The position numbers and the translations under genes are program-made. The notes under the pieces were generated by a model. The model was not told the DNA's origin. It did not search any database and worked only from the letters and a program-made list of their open reading frames with translations. From Rickettsiales bacterium (GTDB lineage: Bacteria; Pseudomonadota; Alphaproteobacteria; Rickettsiales; UBA1997), in assembly GCA_017999675.1 (NCBI GenBank), contig JAGNLL010000004.1, positions 45,701 to 109,700 on the forward strand: a stretch of DNA of 64,000 bases. Direction: 5' to 3'. Positions 1 to 9,057 of this stretch are shown piece by piece (position 1 is the first letter of the stretch; every line of letters begins with the position of its first letter).

Positions 1-554
1 AAGATCGTTTAGAAAAAGCTTACGCTGTGGTGCAATTGCGCCAAGACAACAAGCTGGGCACGATTTACAACATTGTAGGCTTTCAAACAAAAATGAAATA
101 CGGCGACCAGCAGCGAATTTTTAAGAAAATCCCTGGCCTTGAAAACGCAGAATTCGCGCGCTTTGGCGGCATTCACCGCAACACGTTTTTAAATTCGCCA
201 AAACTTTTGGACGAATATTTACGCTTCAAAAAATCGCCAAATATTTTGTTTGCAGGGCAGGTGACGGGTGTTGAAGGCTACGTTGAGTCGGCAGCAATGG
301 GTTTGCTTGCGGGGATTTTTTTAGGCAATGAATTTGCCGGTAAAACTGTTGCAAGGCCAAGTGCCAAAACCGCGATTGGCGCGCTTTTAAACCACATTAC
401 TTTGGGTCACGAAGAGCAAAGTTCGTTTCAGCCAATGAATGTAAATTTTGGTTTGTTTGAGCCTTTGGTGGAAAAAACTAAAAAAGATAATCGCAAAGAG
501 GCTTACTCGCAGAGGGCTTTAGGCGAGATTGGGGTTTGGAGTTTGGGGGTTTAA
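1..554 (+). CDS. trmFO: TrmFO, tRNA (uracil-5-)-methyltransferase, C-terminal part
   Basis: This is the C-terminal part of the FAD- and methylenetetrahydrofolate-dependent enzyme that makes 5-methyluridine at position 54 of tRNAs. The frame is open from base 3, so the true start lies upstream of the window. Family landmarks are visible in order: the [12 protein letters not shown] segment, [18 protein letters not shown] (flavin-binding domain), [16 protein letters not shown] and, near the end, [14 protein letters not shown]. About 35 charged residues follow this last motif, a little longer than usual for the family. It converges on rarA, with an inverted-repeat element between them. TrmFO occurs in Firmicutes and many Alphaproteobacteria but not in gamma/beta groups, which supports an alphaproteobacterial origin. 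Confidence 0.95.
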   Translation, partial: DRLEKAYAVVQLRQDNKLGTIYNIVGFQTKMKYGDQQRIFKKIPGLENAEFARFGGIHRNTFLNSPKLLDEYLRFKKSPNILFAGQVTGVEGYVESAAMGLLAGIFLGNEFAGKTVARPSAKTAIGALLNHITLGHEEQSSFQPMNVNFGLFEPLVEKTKKDNRKEAYSQRALGEIGVWSLGV

Positions 555-564
555 ATTTTTTAAA

Positions 565-711
565 TCGAGTGTGTGAATAACCACCCCCAACCCCTCCTTC
601 AAAAGGAGGGGCTTTCCACCGAGTTTGTTTTAAGCCACTCACTTTCAAAAAAAATCGCACTAAAGCCCCTCCTTTTGAAGGAGGGGTTGGGGGTGGTTAT
701 TCGCAAACTCA
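565..711. repeat. Inverted-repeat element, copy 1 of 6
   Basis: Two inverted arms (about 575-612 and 664-702) surround a spacer of about 50 bases. Each arm reads GAATAACCACCCCC, then AACCCCTCCTT, and itself contains a small hairpin in which CCCCTCCTT pairs with AAGGAGGGG. The arms continue outward as GAGT..G.GAATAACC on both sides. The same unit recurs at about 11202, 15190, 25246, 28834 and 48022. This copy lies between the convergent genes trmFO and rarA. It has no coding capacity beyond chance open frames and looks like a MITE- or REP-type dispersed palindrome. Confidence 0.9.
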
Positions 712-715
712 GAAC

Positions 716-2035
716 TTATTTTTTTAATTTCCGCCTCAACTCATCCCAATATTCCAACCGCTTCTTCAAATCTCTCTCAAACCCTCTCTCATTTGGTTCA
801 AAAAATTTCGGCCGCGATTTCTTCAGCAATTCCGGTGGAAAAAACTCCTGCCCCGAAAAGCAATTTGGTGTGTCGTGGTCGTAGATGTAGCCTGCGCCAA
901 AACCTTCATTTTTCATCATTTTAGTTGGCGCATTTAAAATATTTTTTGGTGGCATTAATTCTGTTGTGCGCGAGGCCGCGTCAATTGCGGCTTTGTGGGC
1001 GAGGTAGCTGGCGTTAGATTTTGGTGCGGTGGCCAAATAAATTGTGGCGTGGCTTAGCGCGTAGTCGCCTTCGGGACTTCCCAAAAAATCGTAATTTTCT
1101 TTTGCGGACATTACTTGCAGCAAAGCGTTTGGGTCGGCGAGTCCAATGTCTTCGGTAGCAAAGCGCGCTAGGCGGCGCAAGATGTAGTAAGGATCTTGTT
1201 TGGCCTCAAGCATGCGCGCTAAATAATAAAGTGCGGCGTCAACGTCTGAACCGCGCAAAGATTTGTGAAAAGCGCTGATTAAGTTGAAGTGAAAATCGCC
1301 TTTTTTGTCAAAATGGGCGGAGCGTTTCGAAATTATTTCGGTTAATTTTTCTGCTGAAATTTCGCTTTTTAAATTGAGTGCAAACAATTCTTCACAAGCA
1401 TTTAAAAAATAACGTGCATCGCCGCAGGCTAGGTTAATTAAGGCTTCGCGAGCCGCATCAGTTAGCGGCAATTTTTTGCCTAAGTTTTTTTCAACGCGCG
1501 CCAAAATTTTGGCAAGGGCAGCGTCGTCGAGAATTTTTAACGTAATTACTTTGCAGCGCGAAAGCAGCGCAGAGTTTAGTTGAAATGAAGGATTTTCAGT
1601 TGTGGTGCCAATTAAAATAATTGTGCCGTCTTCAATGAAGGGCAAAAACAAATCTTGTTGGGTTTTGTTGAAATGGTGAATTTCGTCGACCATTAAAATG
1701 GTTTTTGTGGGCGCGGCGTTGTCGTCAAAAAGTGCTGTTTCAGAGTTGTTTTGACCAAGCATGCGAGCGCGATCAACCACTTTGCGAATTTCGGCAGCGC
1801 CAGAATTAATTGCCGACATTGCGACGAACTCGGCGTTAGAAATTTTTGCCAGTGCCTTGGCGATTGTGGTTTTGCCAACTCCGGGAGGCCCCCACAAAAT
1901 CATTGAGGGCACGTTTTTTGATTTTTCAATTACCGCCAAAGCGCCGGTTTCGCCAAAGAGGTGATCTTGCCCAATGACGTCCGACAAGGTTTCGGGACGC
2001 ATTAAATCGGCAAGTGGGCGGGTTTGGTTTTTCAT
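716..2035 (-). CDS. rarA: RarA/MgsA-type AAA+ ATPase (replication-associated recombination protein A)
   Basis: This is a clamp-loader-like AAA+ ATPase acting at stalled replication forks, homologous to RarA/MgsA and eukaryotic WRNIP1. The N-terminus has the family start RPLADLMRPETLSDVIGQDH. The Walker A motif is GPPGVGKTT (residues 49-57), Walker B/DEIH lies in MVDEIHHFNKTQQD, and sensor 1 is GTTTENPSF. The C-terminal half carries the RarA tetramerisation region (FHKSLRGSDVDAALYYLARML and ARFATEDIGLADP). The length of 439 aa is normal. It is the last gene of the leftward run ispB, ialB-like, rarA, with only 8 bases between it and the gene upstream. Confidence 0.95.
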   Translation of the reverse strand: MKNQTRPLADLMRPETLSDVIGQDHLFGETGALAVIEKSKNVPSMILWGPPGVGKTTIAKALAKISNAEFVAMSAINSGAAEIRKVVDRARMLGQNNSETALFDDNAAPTKTILMVDEIHHFNKTQQDLFLPFIEDGTIILIGTTTENPSFQLNSALLSRCKVITLKILDDAALAKILARVEKNLGKKLPLTDAAREALINLACGDARYFLNACEELFALNLKSEISAEKLTEIISKRSAHFDKKGDFHFNLISAFHKSLRGSDVDAALYYLARMLEAKQDPYYILRRLARFATEDIGLADPNALLQVMSAKENYDFLGSPEGDYALSHATIYLATAPKSNASYLAHKAAIDAASRTTELMPPKNILNAPTKMMKNEGFGAGYIYDHDTPNCFSGQEFFPPELLKKSRPKFFEPNERGFERDLKKRLEYWDELRRKLKK

Positions 2036-2043
2036 TAATTTTT

Positions 2044-2571
2044 TTACTTACAAATCTCTCTCATCCGCGCGTAAGCACGCGTAATTCCTTTAAGCGAATA
2101 TTCGTCAACCGCGTAAGTGCCAATTGCCGAGTCGCTTCTCACCTTAAGGTTACCGCCATTTAGCATTGCGGTAATAATTGCTAAATCTTCGGCTTTAGTT
2201 TTGGTCCAAGCCATGTTTTCTTTGGCGACTAGTTTGAATTGTAGCGGGTCAACTAAAACAAAAACTTCGCTGTTTAGCTTGTATTCGTAGCCACCAAAAA
2301 TGCTGAGTTCTTCGGAGCGATCTTTTTGAAAACGCGTAATCATTACGTAAGGTTTGCCACGAAAGTTGTGGTCACTGTCGCTTTTCACTGGATGGGCAAT
2401 AATGTAGCATTTTTTGTATTCGAGTTCGTTTTCTTGCAGTTCAAAAACTTGCCACCGGTAAAACGAACTGTCGACAATTTGGGCGCGGCATTGGCGCAGT
2501 GAAACCAGCATGAAGATTGCGTAAATTACAATAATTACGCCAATTTTTGTAAGGTGGTGCAGTAGTTTCAT
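2044..2571 (-). CDS. IalB-like invasion-associated family protein, probably exported
   Basis: The 175-aa product has an N-terminal hydrophobic segment (about residues 8-26), fitting a signal anchor or an uncleaved signal peptide, followed by a soluble domain. The pattern of a W..F near the start, a central cysteine (YKKCYIIAH), a VDPLQFKLV strand, an AW motif, an 'II.AMLNGGNLKVRS' segment and a closing 'SLKGITRAYARMREIC' matches the layout of the IalB family (named from Bartonella invasion locus B, common in alphaproteobacteria). The role in most members is unknown, and the name does not prove invasion. It abuts ispB directly and precedes rarA, so it is probably cotranscribed with both. Assignment is by motif layout only. 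Confidence 0.6.
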   Translation of the reverse strand: MKLLHHLTKIGVIIVIYAIFMLVSLRQCRAQIVDSSFYRWQVFELQENELEYKKCYIIAHPVKSDSDHNFRGKPYVMITRFQKDRSEELSIFGGYEYKLNSEVFVLVDPLQFKLVAKENMAWTKTKAEDLAIITAMLNGGNLKVRSDSAIGTYAVDEYSLKGITRAYARMREICK

Positions 2572-3564
2572 TTAAAAAATCCTGGCTAGCGAGTAGTCTA
2601 AAATTGTGATTAAATCTTTTTTGAAATCTGAGTTGGAAAAGATTTCTAAATTTTTAACCGCTAAAGCCTGATGCTTCAAAGCCATGTTTTTGCAGGCTTC
2701 GAGAGCTTCATGTTTTTTTAGCAGTTCTAAAAACTGAGCAAGGTCAGAGGCTGAGTGTTCGCTTGCAAGTAAGTTTTTGGTAAAGACATCTGAAATAAAT
2801 TTCTGTTCCACTTTGTCGGCTTTTTGCTGCAGCAAAATTACCGGCAAAGTCACTTTTCCTTCGAAAAAATCATTACCGACATCTTTGCCTAAAGTTTTTT
2901 CGTCCGACGAATAATCGAGCATGTCGTCAACGATTTGAAAGATGATTCCAAGATTAGTGCCAAACTCGCGAAGTGCCGTCACTTCTGCGTTTGAGGCCTC
3001 ACTAACTAATGCGCCAGACTCGCAAGCAGCGGCAAAAAGCACGGCAGTTTTGCCAAAAATAATTTCAAAATATTTTTCTTGAGAAAGCGTCACGTCGCTA
3101 GAATTTTCTAACTGCATTACTTCACCGTCCGCCATTATTGACGAGGCTTTGGCAAGTAGGCCAAGCACTTCTAAATTTTTTACCCGCACCATTAATTGAA
3201 AGGCGATCGAGAATAAATAATCACCCACCAAAATGCTGGCTTTATTGTCCCAAAGTGCGTTGGCAGTTTTTTTGCCGCGCCTTACTTGGCTTGCGTCAAC
3301 AACGTCGTCGTGAAGCAAAGTGGCGCTGTGAATTAACTCAACTGCAGCGGCTAAATTTTGCGGATTTTTTTCGTCTTTAGCGCCGCAAAGTTTTGCTGCT
3401 AAAATTAGCAAAATTGGGCGAATTCTTTTGCCGCCAGAAGAGATTAGGTGATTTGAGATTTCGGCAATGAGGGGAGATTTGCCAACGGCAAATTCTAAAA
3501 TAATTTGGTCAACTTTCTTTAAGTCGCATGCAAGCTGGGCTAGGATATTTTCAACATTACGCAT
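2572..3564 (-). CDS. ispB: Polyprenyl diphosphate synthase (octaprenyl type)
   Basis: This is a trans-isoprenyl diphosphate synthase that elongates farnesyl diphosphate with isopentenyl diphosphate to make the ubiquinone side chain. The GGKRIRP motif is at residues 44-50, the first aspartate-rich motif DDVVD at 86-90, and the second DDMLD at 213-217, followed by the usual GKDVGNDFFEGKVTLP. The length of 330 aa is typical. Its start overlaps the end of the upstream 101-aa gene by 8 bases (ATGCGTAA), which suggests coupled translation. The exact chain length cannot be read from the sequence; octaprenyl or decaprenyl is likely. Confidence 0.92.
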   Translation of the reverse strand: MRNVENILAQLACDLKKVDQIILEFAVGKSPLIAEISNHLISSGGKRIRPILLILAAKLCGAKDEKNPQNLAAAVELIHSATLLHDDVVDASQVRRGKKTANALWDNKASILVGDYLFSIAFQLMVRVKNLEVLGLLAKASSIMADGEVMQLENSSDVTLSQEKYFEIIFGKTAVLFAAACESGALVSEASNAEVTALREFGTNLGIIFQIVDDMLDYSSDEKTLGKDVGNDFFEGKVTLPVILLQQKADKVEQKFISDVFTKNLLASEHSASDLAQFLELLKKHEALEACKNMALKHQALAVKNLEIFSNSDFKKDLITILDYSLARIF

Positions 3565-3862
3565 TGAGGCTTAACACCGAAATTTTGTGACGACATTCTT
3601 CAATTTTTGACGCAATGCCATTTAGCGCGGTGCGAATTGCTTCGAGAGATTTTTCAGAAGCGCCTTTGGTGACAAAATCAATGTATTGGGTGGCAAGTTG
3701 ATCGGCGCATTCTTCAAGGCGAGTGGTCATTTCTTCAACAATTGCAAATTGCTGTTCGGCAAGTTTGTGTGAACTGTCTTGAACCGCGCGAATCATGCGG
3801 TCAGCGAAGGCGTAATATTCGACGATTTCGTTGTAGACTTGCTCTTGTTTTGATGTTGCCAT
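3557..3862 (-). CDS. Conserved-looking helical protein of unknown function, 101 aa
   Basis: I do not recognise this protein. It is predicted to be almost entirely helical, acidic, and without a signal peptide or membrane segment. It has two cysteines in similar EEC contexts (EECADQ and EECRHK) and many E, Q and A residues, as in a small helical bundle. Its stop codon overlaps the ispB start by 8 bases, the strongest sign that it is a real, translated gene. It begins the short operon with ispB, ialB-like and rarA, 66 bases after cimA. A role linked to quinone or isoprenoid metabolism would be a guess. Confidence 0.7.
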   Translation of the reverse strand: MATSKQEQVYNEIVEYYAFADRMIRAVQDSSHKLAEQQFAIVEEMTTRLEECADQLATQYIDFVTKGASEKSLEAIRTALNGIASKIEECRHKISVLSLNA

Positions 3863-3928
3863 TTTTTCGAAGATTTTATTTACGTGAAAAGTGACTTACA
3901 GAATCGCGCGGAACTTATTTTTGCTTTG

Positions 3929-5524
3929 TTAATTGTCTAGCTCTCGCATCAGCTGGTAAGTGATGCTGTCGTGTAGTGCTCGAAACGAGGCGTCGACAAT
4001 ATTTTCGGAAACGCCAATGGTGGTCCATTTTTTCTTGCCGTCGGTTGACTCAATTTGCACGCGAGTGATTGCTTGCGTGCCGTCGGAAGGCGTTAAAATT
4101 CTCACTTTGTAATCTGTTAAGCGAACATTTTTTAGGCTTGGATATTTGCGCGAAAGAGCTTTTCGCAAGGCTTTATCAAGTGCATTCACCGGACCATTTC
4201 CTTCGGCAACTGCCATTGTCACCTTAGTGCCAATTTTAATTTTGATTGTCGCTTCGGCAATCGTCACAACCTTTCCTTTCGAATCAAACTTGCGTTCGTC
4301 AAGCACGCGAAAGCCAACCAAATCAAAAAAGTTTGGCACAACTGAAAGCGATTTTTTTGCTAAAATTTCAAAACTGGCATCGGCCGCGTCGTAAGCGTAG
4401 CCTTTAGCTTCAAGCTCTTTCACCTGATTTACTAAATCTGCAACTTGGCTTACTTTAATTTCGTCGCGCAAATCGAGACCCATTTCTTTCAAGCGTGAAA
4501 TAATGTTGGAGCGACCAGCTTGATCTGAAATCATGATTTGGCGCTCATTGCCAATTTTTTCGGGGTCAACATGTTCGTAAGATGCGGGGTTTTTGGCAAC
4601 TGCCGAAACGTGTAAGCCGCCTTTGTGGGCGAAGGCGTATTTGCCAACGTAGGGCGCAAATTTGTCGCGCTCTTTATTGAGCAAATCGTCGAGAAAATTT
4701 GCGGTGCGCACTAAATTTTTTAGCTCTTTTTCGGCAATCCCAACGTCAAAACCCATTTTCAAAAACAGGGTTGGAATAATGCTGATTAAGTTGGCGTTGC
4801 CGCAGCGTTCACCCAAACCATTGATTGTTCCTTGCACTTGGCGAACTCCGGCTTCAACGGCGGCAATTGAGTTGGCCACGGCGTTGCCAGTGTCGTTGTG
4901 GCAGTGAATGCCAAGGTTTTCACCCGGTATTACTTTGGTCACTTCTTTGACAATTTTGCCAATTTCGCTTGGCAAAGTTCCGCCGTTTGTGTCGCACAAA
5001 ACAATCCAGCGAGCACCGGCGTCAAAGGCGGCTTTAATGGCGCGCAGGGCAAATTTTGGATTAGCTTTGTAGCCGTCAAAAAAATGTTCGGCGTCAAACA
5101 TTGCCTCTTTTTTCTTTTTAACAATTTGGGCAATTGAGTCTGAAATCATTTCTAAATTTTCTTTTTCAGAAATGTGCAGCGCGTGTTCTAAGTGAAAATC
5201 CCAAGTTTTTCCAACGATGCAAACCGACTTAACATTAGCGTTGATTAATGCGCTTAAACCTGCGTCGTTAGCAGCTGAAGCGCCATTTCGGCGAGTCATG
5301 CCAAAAGCGCTAAATTGTGATTTTTTTAATTTTGGTAGGTCAGCAAAAAATTCGTCGTCGGTTGGATTTGCTCCAGGCCAGCCGCCTTCAATGTAGTCAA
5401 TTCCAAGACCGTCTAAAACGCGGGCAATTTCAACTTTGTCGCGCGTGCTAAAGTTGACGGTGCTGGTTTGCGCGCCGTCGCGAAGTGTTGAATCGTAAAG
5501 ATAAACCCGAGTTTTTTTTGTCAT
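3929..5524 (-). CDS. cimA: (R)-citramalate synthase CimA
   Basis: The enzyme condenses pyruvate and acetyl-CoA to (R)-citramalate, the first step of the threonine-independent route to 2-oxobutyrate and isoleucine. The N-terminus YLYDSTLRDGAQT is the HMG-CoA-lyase-like catalytic start. LGIHCHNDTGNAVANS carries the metal-binding histidines, and VQGTINGLGERCGNANL the third motif. A C-terminal LeuA-type regulatory domain follows (about residues 390-525), giving 531 aa. The 'STVNFSTRDKV' context and domain order fit CimA better than LeuA. It follows mraY by one base. The start MTKKTRVYLYDS places the catalytic motif at the expected distance. Confidence 0.92.
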   Translation of the reverse strand: MTKKTRVYLYDSTLRDGAQTSTVNFSTRDKVEIARVLDGLGIDYIEGGWPGANPTDDEFFADLPKLKKSQFSAFGMTRRNGASAANDAGLSALINANVKSVCIVGKTWDFHLEHALHISEKENLEMISDSIAQIVKKKKEAMFDAEHFFDGYKANPKFALRAIKAAFDAGARWIVLCDTNGGTLPSEIGKIVKEVTKVIPGENLGIHCHNDTGNAVANSIAAVEAGVRQVQGTINGLGERCGNANLISIIPTLFLKMGFDVGIAEKELKNLVRTANFLDDLLNKERDKFAPYVGKYAFAHKGGLHVSAVAKNPASYEHVDPEKIGNERQIMISDQAGRSNIISRLKEMGLDLRDEIKVSQVADLVNQVKELEAKGYAYDAADASFEILAKKSLSVVPNFFDLVGFRVLDERKFDSKGKVVTIAEATIKIKIGTKVTMAVAEGNGPVNALDKALRKALSRKYPSLKNVRLTDYKVRILTPSDGTQAITRVQIESTDGKKKWTTIGVSENIVDASFRALHDSITYQLMRELDN

Positions 5525-5525
5525 T

Positions 5526-6575
5526 TTAAACTAAAAATATTGTCATTCCAAGTGTTGCGAAGGCGAGGGACGCAACCCAAAAAGATCTTACAACTTTCTT
5601 TTCGCTCCAACCCAATTTTTCAAAATGATGGTGAATTGGCGCCATTAGAAAAATTCTTTTTTTGCGCAATTTGTAAGAGCCAACTTGCAAAATTACCGAA
5701 CAAGCTTCGCAAACAAACAAAATTGAAATTACAAAAAAGATAATTTCTTGTTTGATGATCACTGCAATTAAGCCAAGCACAGAGCCAATTGCCAAACTTC
5801 CAACATCGCCCATAAAAATTTTTGCCGGCTTTAAGTTGAAGGTTAAAAAAGCCAAAATTGCGCCAATTAAAGTGCAGCAGAAAAAGATTAATTCTTGCGT
5901 GTTTGCAACGCTGGGAGCGTGAAAGTTTTTTGCTAAATTGGCGTCAGCCGCAACAAAAATTAAAACCGCCAAACAAAGCGCGCTAATAATTGCTGGCACC
6001 GAAACCAAGCCGTCAAGACCGTCTGTAAGGTTAACAGCGTTTGAAGTGCCAACGATTACGAAGGTGACAAACAAAACGTAGAGAACAATTCCAAGGCCAA
6101 TCCAGTGTCCGTCGCCAATTGGCAAGAAAACGCGATTTTTTAAATGTGTTAAATCAACGCTGCCAAGCCACAAAAATGCTGCGCCAATAATTGCAAATTG
6201 AATGACAATTTTAATGCTGCCGCGAAAGCCGTTGGGATTGTTGTAGAGCACTTTCATCAAGTCGTCTGTAAGGCCGATGGCGGCGAAAGAAACAAAAACA
6301 AAAAGTGTGATCCAAATGTAAGAGTTGCTAAGATCAAGAAGTAGTAGGCTTGAGATCAAAGTTGACAGCACAATAAAAATGCCGCCCATTGTTGGAGTTT
6401 TCTTTTTAGCTTGATGGGTGGCGGGACCGTCTGAGCGGATTGGTTGAAATAGTTTTTTGTCGTGGACGAATTTAATAAATTTTTTGGTAGAAAAAAAACC
6501 GATTACGTAAGCCAAAAGCAGACAAACGGCAGATTTAAGCCAAAAATTTTGCAGCAAAGCTAAGCTAGTGAACAT
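5526..6575 (-). CDS. mraY: Phospho-N-acetylmuramoyl-pentapeptide transferase MraY
   Basis: This integral membrane enzyme transfers phospho-MurNAc-pentapeptide from UDP to undecaprenyl phosphate, making lipid I. About ten hydrophobic segments are visible. Diagnostic motifs are THQAKKKTPTMGG, TDDLMK (residues 103-108, catalytic aspartates), NLTDGLDGL, FMGDVGSLAIG and, near the end, MAPIHHHFEKLGW. The length of 349 aa is normal. Its start overlaps the end of murF by 11 bases. The pair murF-mraY is a remnant of the dcw order, but no other cell-wall cluster gene is next to it here. Confidence 0.96.
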   Translation of the reverse strand: MFTSLALLQNFWLKSAVCLLLAYVIGFFSTKKFIKFVHDKKLFQPIRSDGPATHQAKKKTPTMGGIFIVLSTLISSLLLLDLSNSYIWITLFVFVSFAAIGLTDDLMKVLYNNPNGFRGSIKIVIQFAIIGAAFLWLGSVDLTHLKNRVFLPIGDGHWIGLGIVLYVLFVTFVIVGTSNAVNLTDGLDGLVSVPAIISALCLAVLIFVAADANLAKNFHAPSVANTQELIFFCCTLIGAILAFLTFNLKPAKIFMGDVGSLAIGSVLGLIAVIIKQEIIFFVISILFVCEACSVILQVGSYKLRKKRIFLMAPIHHHFEKLGWSEKKVVRSFWVASLAFATLGMTIFLV

Positions 6576-7968
6576 TGATTTTGTTGGTTAGTTTTTCGAT
6601 TAATTTTTCCATTTTTGTGCCGCGCGAACCCTTGACGTAAAGGATGTCGCCATCTTGCAAGAGATCTGCAATTTCAAGGCTTGCTGACGCTGAGTTTGGA
6701 AAAGTTTTGTAAGAATTTGGGCTTAAATTTTGCGCCGCTTTGGTCATGTTCTCGCCAACTAAAACTGCAAAATCGGTGTGAAATTTTTTCAGATAATTTG
6801 TGATCTCTTTGTGCAATTCAACTGATTTCTCGCCGAGCTCCAGCATGTCGCCAAGCGCTGCGACGACTCTTTTTTTGGCCAAGGCATTTTTTAATTCTGC
6901 TGCATATTCAAGCCCTGCATGCATTGACAGCACGCTGGCATTGTAGCTGTCGTCGATGATTGTGATTTTTTTACCTTCGCAATCAATCTCAAAAGCTTTG
7001 CCACGGCCGGCGGTGTCTTCAAGTTTTGTAAGTGTGGTAAGCCCAGTTTCTGGGCGGTTTGTTAGCAAATCTAAGCAAGCGGCAACAATCGAAGAATTGA
7101 AAATTGCAGTTTTGCTAGCGGTTGAAATTGAGTAAGAAATTTCTGTGTTTTTGTTTTTTAACAAAATTTCAGAGCGATCTACAGCCTTTATTTCAGAGCT
7201 TTCAATGCAGTAATCGCTTTCTTGGTTTTTACCAAAACTAGCCACTTTTACATTCAAAAGTGCGGCGCGTTTTTTTAAAAATTCAAAATGCTTGTTGTCG
7301 CGATTAATCAGCGCAATTCCTTGCGGCTCAAGGCCGGCAAAGATTTCTGATTTTGCCAATGCAATTTCTTCTTCGTTTTTAAAGAACTCAATGTGCACCG
7401 GTCCAACATTTGTAATCACTGCTAGGTGAGGGCGCGCAAGGCGTGAGAGTGGTTCAATTTCGTTTAGGTGATTCATACCCATTTCGAAAATTCCGAATTG
7501 GCAATCAGCAGAAAAATTACAAAGAGAAAGCGGCAAACCAATGTGGTTGTTGAGGTTGCCGTGGGTCGCAAAAGTTTTGCCAATTGCGGAAAACGCTAAT
7601 TTTAGCATTTCTTTTGTGCCGGTTTTTCCAACCGAGCCAGTGATGGCAATGATTTTGGCAGCACTTCTTTGGCGCGAAAATTCGGCAAGTTTGTAAAGTG
7701 CAGTGAAGGCGTCTTTTACTAAAAGAAAATCTGAGTCTTTAACTTTTGATAAATCGCTAACCAACAAAACCTTGCAACCATTAGCTGCAGCTTGGTCTAA
7801 AAAATCGTGAGCATCATTGTTTTCGCCTTTAAGCGCGACGAATAATCCACTTTCTGGAGTTTTTCGGCTGTCGATTACAACTTCGTCAATTGTGAGATTG
7901 TCGGAGAGTTTATGGTCTAAAAGCTCGCCAGATAAGGCTCTCAAGAGTTCTGATTTTGTCCAAAGCAT
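6565..7968 (-). CDS. murF: UDP-MurNAc-tripeptide:D-Ala-D-Ala ligase MurF
   Basis: This is a cytoplasmic ATP-dependent Mur ligase that adds D-Ala-D-Ala to UDP-MurNAc-tripeptide. The N-terminal substrate domain has IDSRKTPESGLFVALKGEN. The P-loop is GSVGKTGT (residues 111-118) followed by THGNLNNHIGLPLSL. The FEMGMNHLNEIEPLSRLARP motif and a C-terminal IIDDSYNASVLSMHAGL region are typical of MurF. The length is 467 aa. It lies between pfkB (4 bases upstream) and mraY (11-base overlap), so the three are probably one transcript. Confidence 0.95.
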   Translation of the reverse strand: MLWTKSELLRALSGELLDHKLSDNLTIDEVVIDSRKTPESGLFVALKGENNDAHDFLDQAAANGCKVLLVSDLSKVKDSDFLLVKDAFTALYKLAEFSRQRSAAKIIAITGSVGKTGTKEMLKLAFSAIGKTFATHGNLNNHIGLPLSLCNFSADCQFGIFEMGMNHLNEIEPLSRLARPHLAVITNVGPVHIEFFKNEEEIALAKSEIFAGLEPQGIALINRDNKHFEFLKKRAALLNVKVASFGKNQESDYCIESSEIKAVDRSEILLKNKNTEISYSISTASKTAIFNSSIVAACLDLLTNRPETGLTTLTKLEDTAGRGKAFEIDCEGKKITIIDDSYNASVLSMHAGLEYAAELKNALAKKRVVAALGDMLELGEKSVELHKEITNYLKKFHTDFAVLVGENMTKAAQNLSPNSYKTFPNSASASLEIADLLQDGDILYVKGSRGTKMEKLIEKLTNKINVH

Positions 7969-7972
7969 TGAT

Positions 7973-8926
7973 TTAAAATAAATTTATTAGCTCGTCTTTC
8001 TCAAATCGCGCACCAAATTTTTGAATAATTTTTGAGGCGATTAAATTTCCTAATTTGGCAGATTTTTCTAAATCAAAATCATTCACCAAGCCATGCAAAA
8101 AGCCGGCGGCAAAGGCGTCACCCGCACCGGTGGTGTCGACTAATTTTTCAATTTTTTCAGCCGCAATTTTAACAGATTTCTCTCCCGCAAAAACCTCACA
8201 GCCTTTTTCACTTTTGGTGACAACGGCAATCAATTTTTTATTTTGCGCGAAAATTTTCACAAAGTTTGGCGCAAGCTCTAAAGCCTCGTCTTCATTGGCA
8301 AAAAGAATATCTAAATCATTTTGAATCAGCTCTAAAAAATCTGCTTTGTGACGTGCAACGCAAAAAGAATCTGAAAGTGAAAACGCAACTTTCGCACCAT
8401 TTTTTTTGGCTAAAGAAATGGCTTTTTTTAGCGCTAAAATTGTTGCGGGAGCATCCCACAAATATCCTTCTAAATAAAGAATTGACGCGCCTTGAAAGGC
8501 TTTTTCTTCAATGTCAAATTCGGTGATTTCTGAAGCGCAGCCCAAAAATGTGCACATTGTGCGATTGGCGTCTGGCGTCACTAAAATAAAAGATTTTGCC
8601 GTTGGTTTGTGGTGGTTTTTGTTGCGCAAAAAATCGGCGCCGCTTTTTTCAATTTCGCTAATAAATTTTTTGCCAAAATCGTCGTGGCCAACTTTGCCGA
8701 TGAAAGTGGTTTTGTTGCCAAGTTGCGCCAGTGCTGCGGCGGTGTTGCCGGCTGAGCCGCCCGAAGTTATTTTTTCAGAATTTACGCCAGATAATTCTTG
8801 TGCCGTTGCTTCGTCAATTAACGACATTGAGCTTTTGATTAGACTGTTTTTTTCAAGAAACGCGTCGTCAACTTTGCACAAAATATCGACAATTGCGTTG
8901 CCGATTGTGAGGATTTTTTTGGTCAT
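7973..8926 (-). CDS. PfkB-family sugar/nucleoside kinase, adenosine-kinase-like
   Basis: This is a ribokinase-fold kinase. It has the N-terminal GNAIVDILCKVDD, the PfkB signature 1 region SGGSAGNTAAALAQLG, and signature 2 VDTTGAGDAFAAGFLHGL, which holds the catalytic aspartate and anion hole. The start at 8926 (MTKKILTIGNAI) is preferred over an ATG 24 bases upstream because family members begin just before the first strand. The product is then 317 aa. Sequence style resembles adenosine kinase and related alphaproteobacterial PfkB proteins, but the substrate cannot be fixed by eye. It heads the pfkB-murF-mraY-cimA run and follows a long hairpin separating it from tyrS. Confidence 0.85.
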   Translation of the reverse strand: MTKKILTIGNAIVDILCKVDDAFLEKNSLIKSSMSLIDEATAQELSGVNSEKITSGGSAGNTAAALAQLGNKTTFIGKVGHDDFGKKFISEIEKSGADFLRNKNHHKPTAKSFILVTPDANRTMCTFLGCASEITEFDIEEKAFQGASILYLEGYLWDAPATILALKKAISLAKKNGAKVAFSLSDSFCVARHKADFLELIQNDLDILFANEDEALELAPNFVKIFAQNKKLIAVVTKSEKGCEVFAGEKSVKIAAEKIEKLVDTTGAGDAFAAGFLHGLVNDFDLEKSAKLGNLIASKIIQKFGARFEKDELINLF

Positions 8927-8957
8927 TATTTTAAGATTTTGTATTTCCAAAAAGAGC

Positions 8958-9051
8958 CCGTCGGTTGAGCGGAGTCGAAACCAACGGAAGCTTCCTGCCT
9001 CGCTATTTACGCAGGAATCTTCCGTTGGTTTCGACTCCGCTCAACCGACGG
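8958..9051. repeat. Long perfect inverted repeat between tyrS and pfkB
   Basis: Two 33-base arms at 8958-8990 and 9019-9051 are exact reverse complements. The outer part reads CCGTCGGTTGAGCGGAGTC and the inner part CGAAACCAACGGAAG. Inside them TTCCTGC and GCAGGAA pair again, so the whole 94 bases can fold as one hairpin with a short loop. On the minus strand it follows the tyrS stop and is followed by a short T run, so it could act as a terminator or RNA-stabilising structure. The arms do not resemble the six-copy element, so it belongs to another palindrome family. Motifs like GTTGAGCGGAGTCGAAAC are recurrent intergenic repeats in several bacterial genomes. Confidence 0.9.
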
Positions 9052-9057
9052 TTAAGA

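Noticed and set aside
573-884. Open frame starting in repeat copy 1
   Set aside because: It is made of the repeat element and the antisense of rarA.
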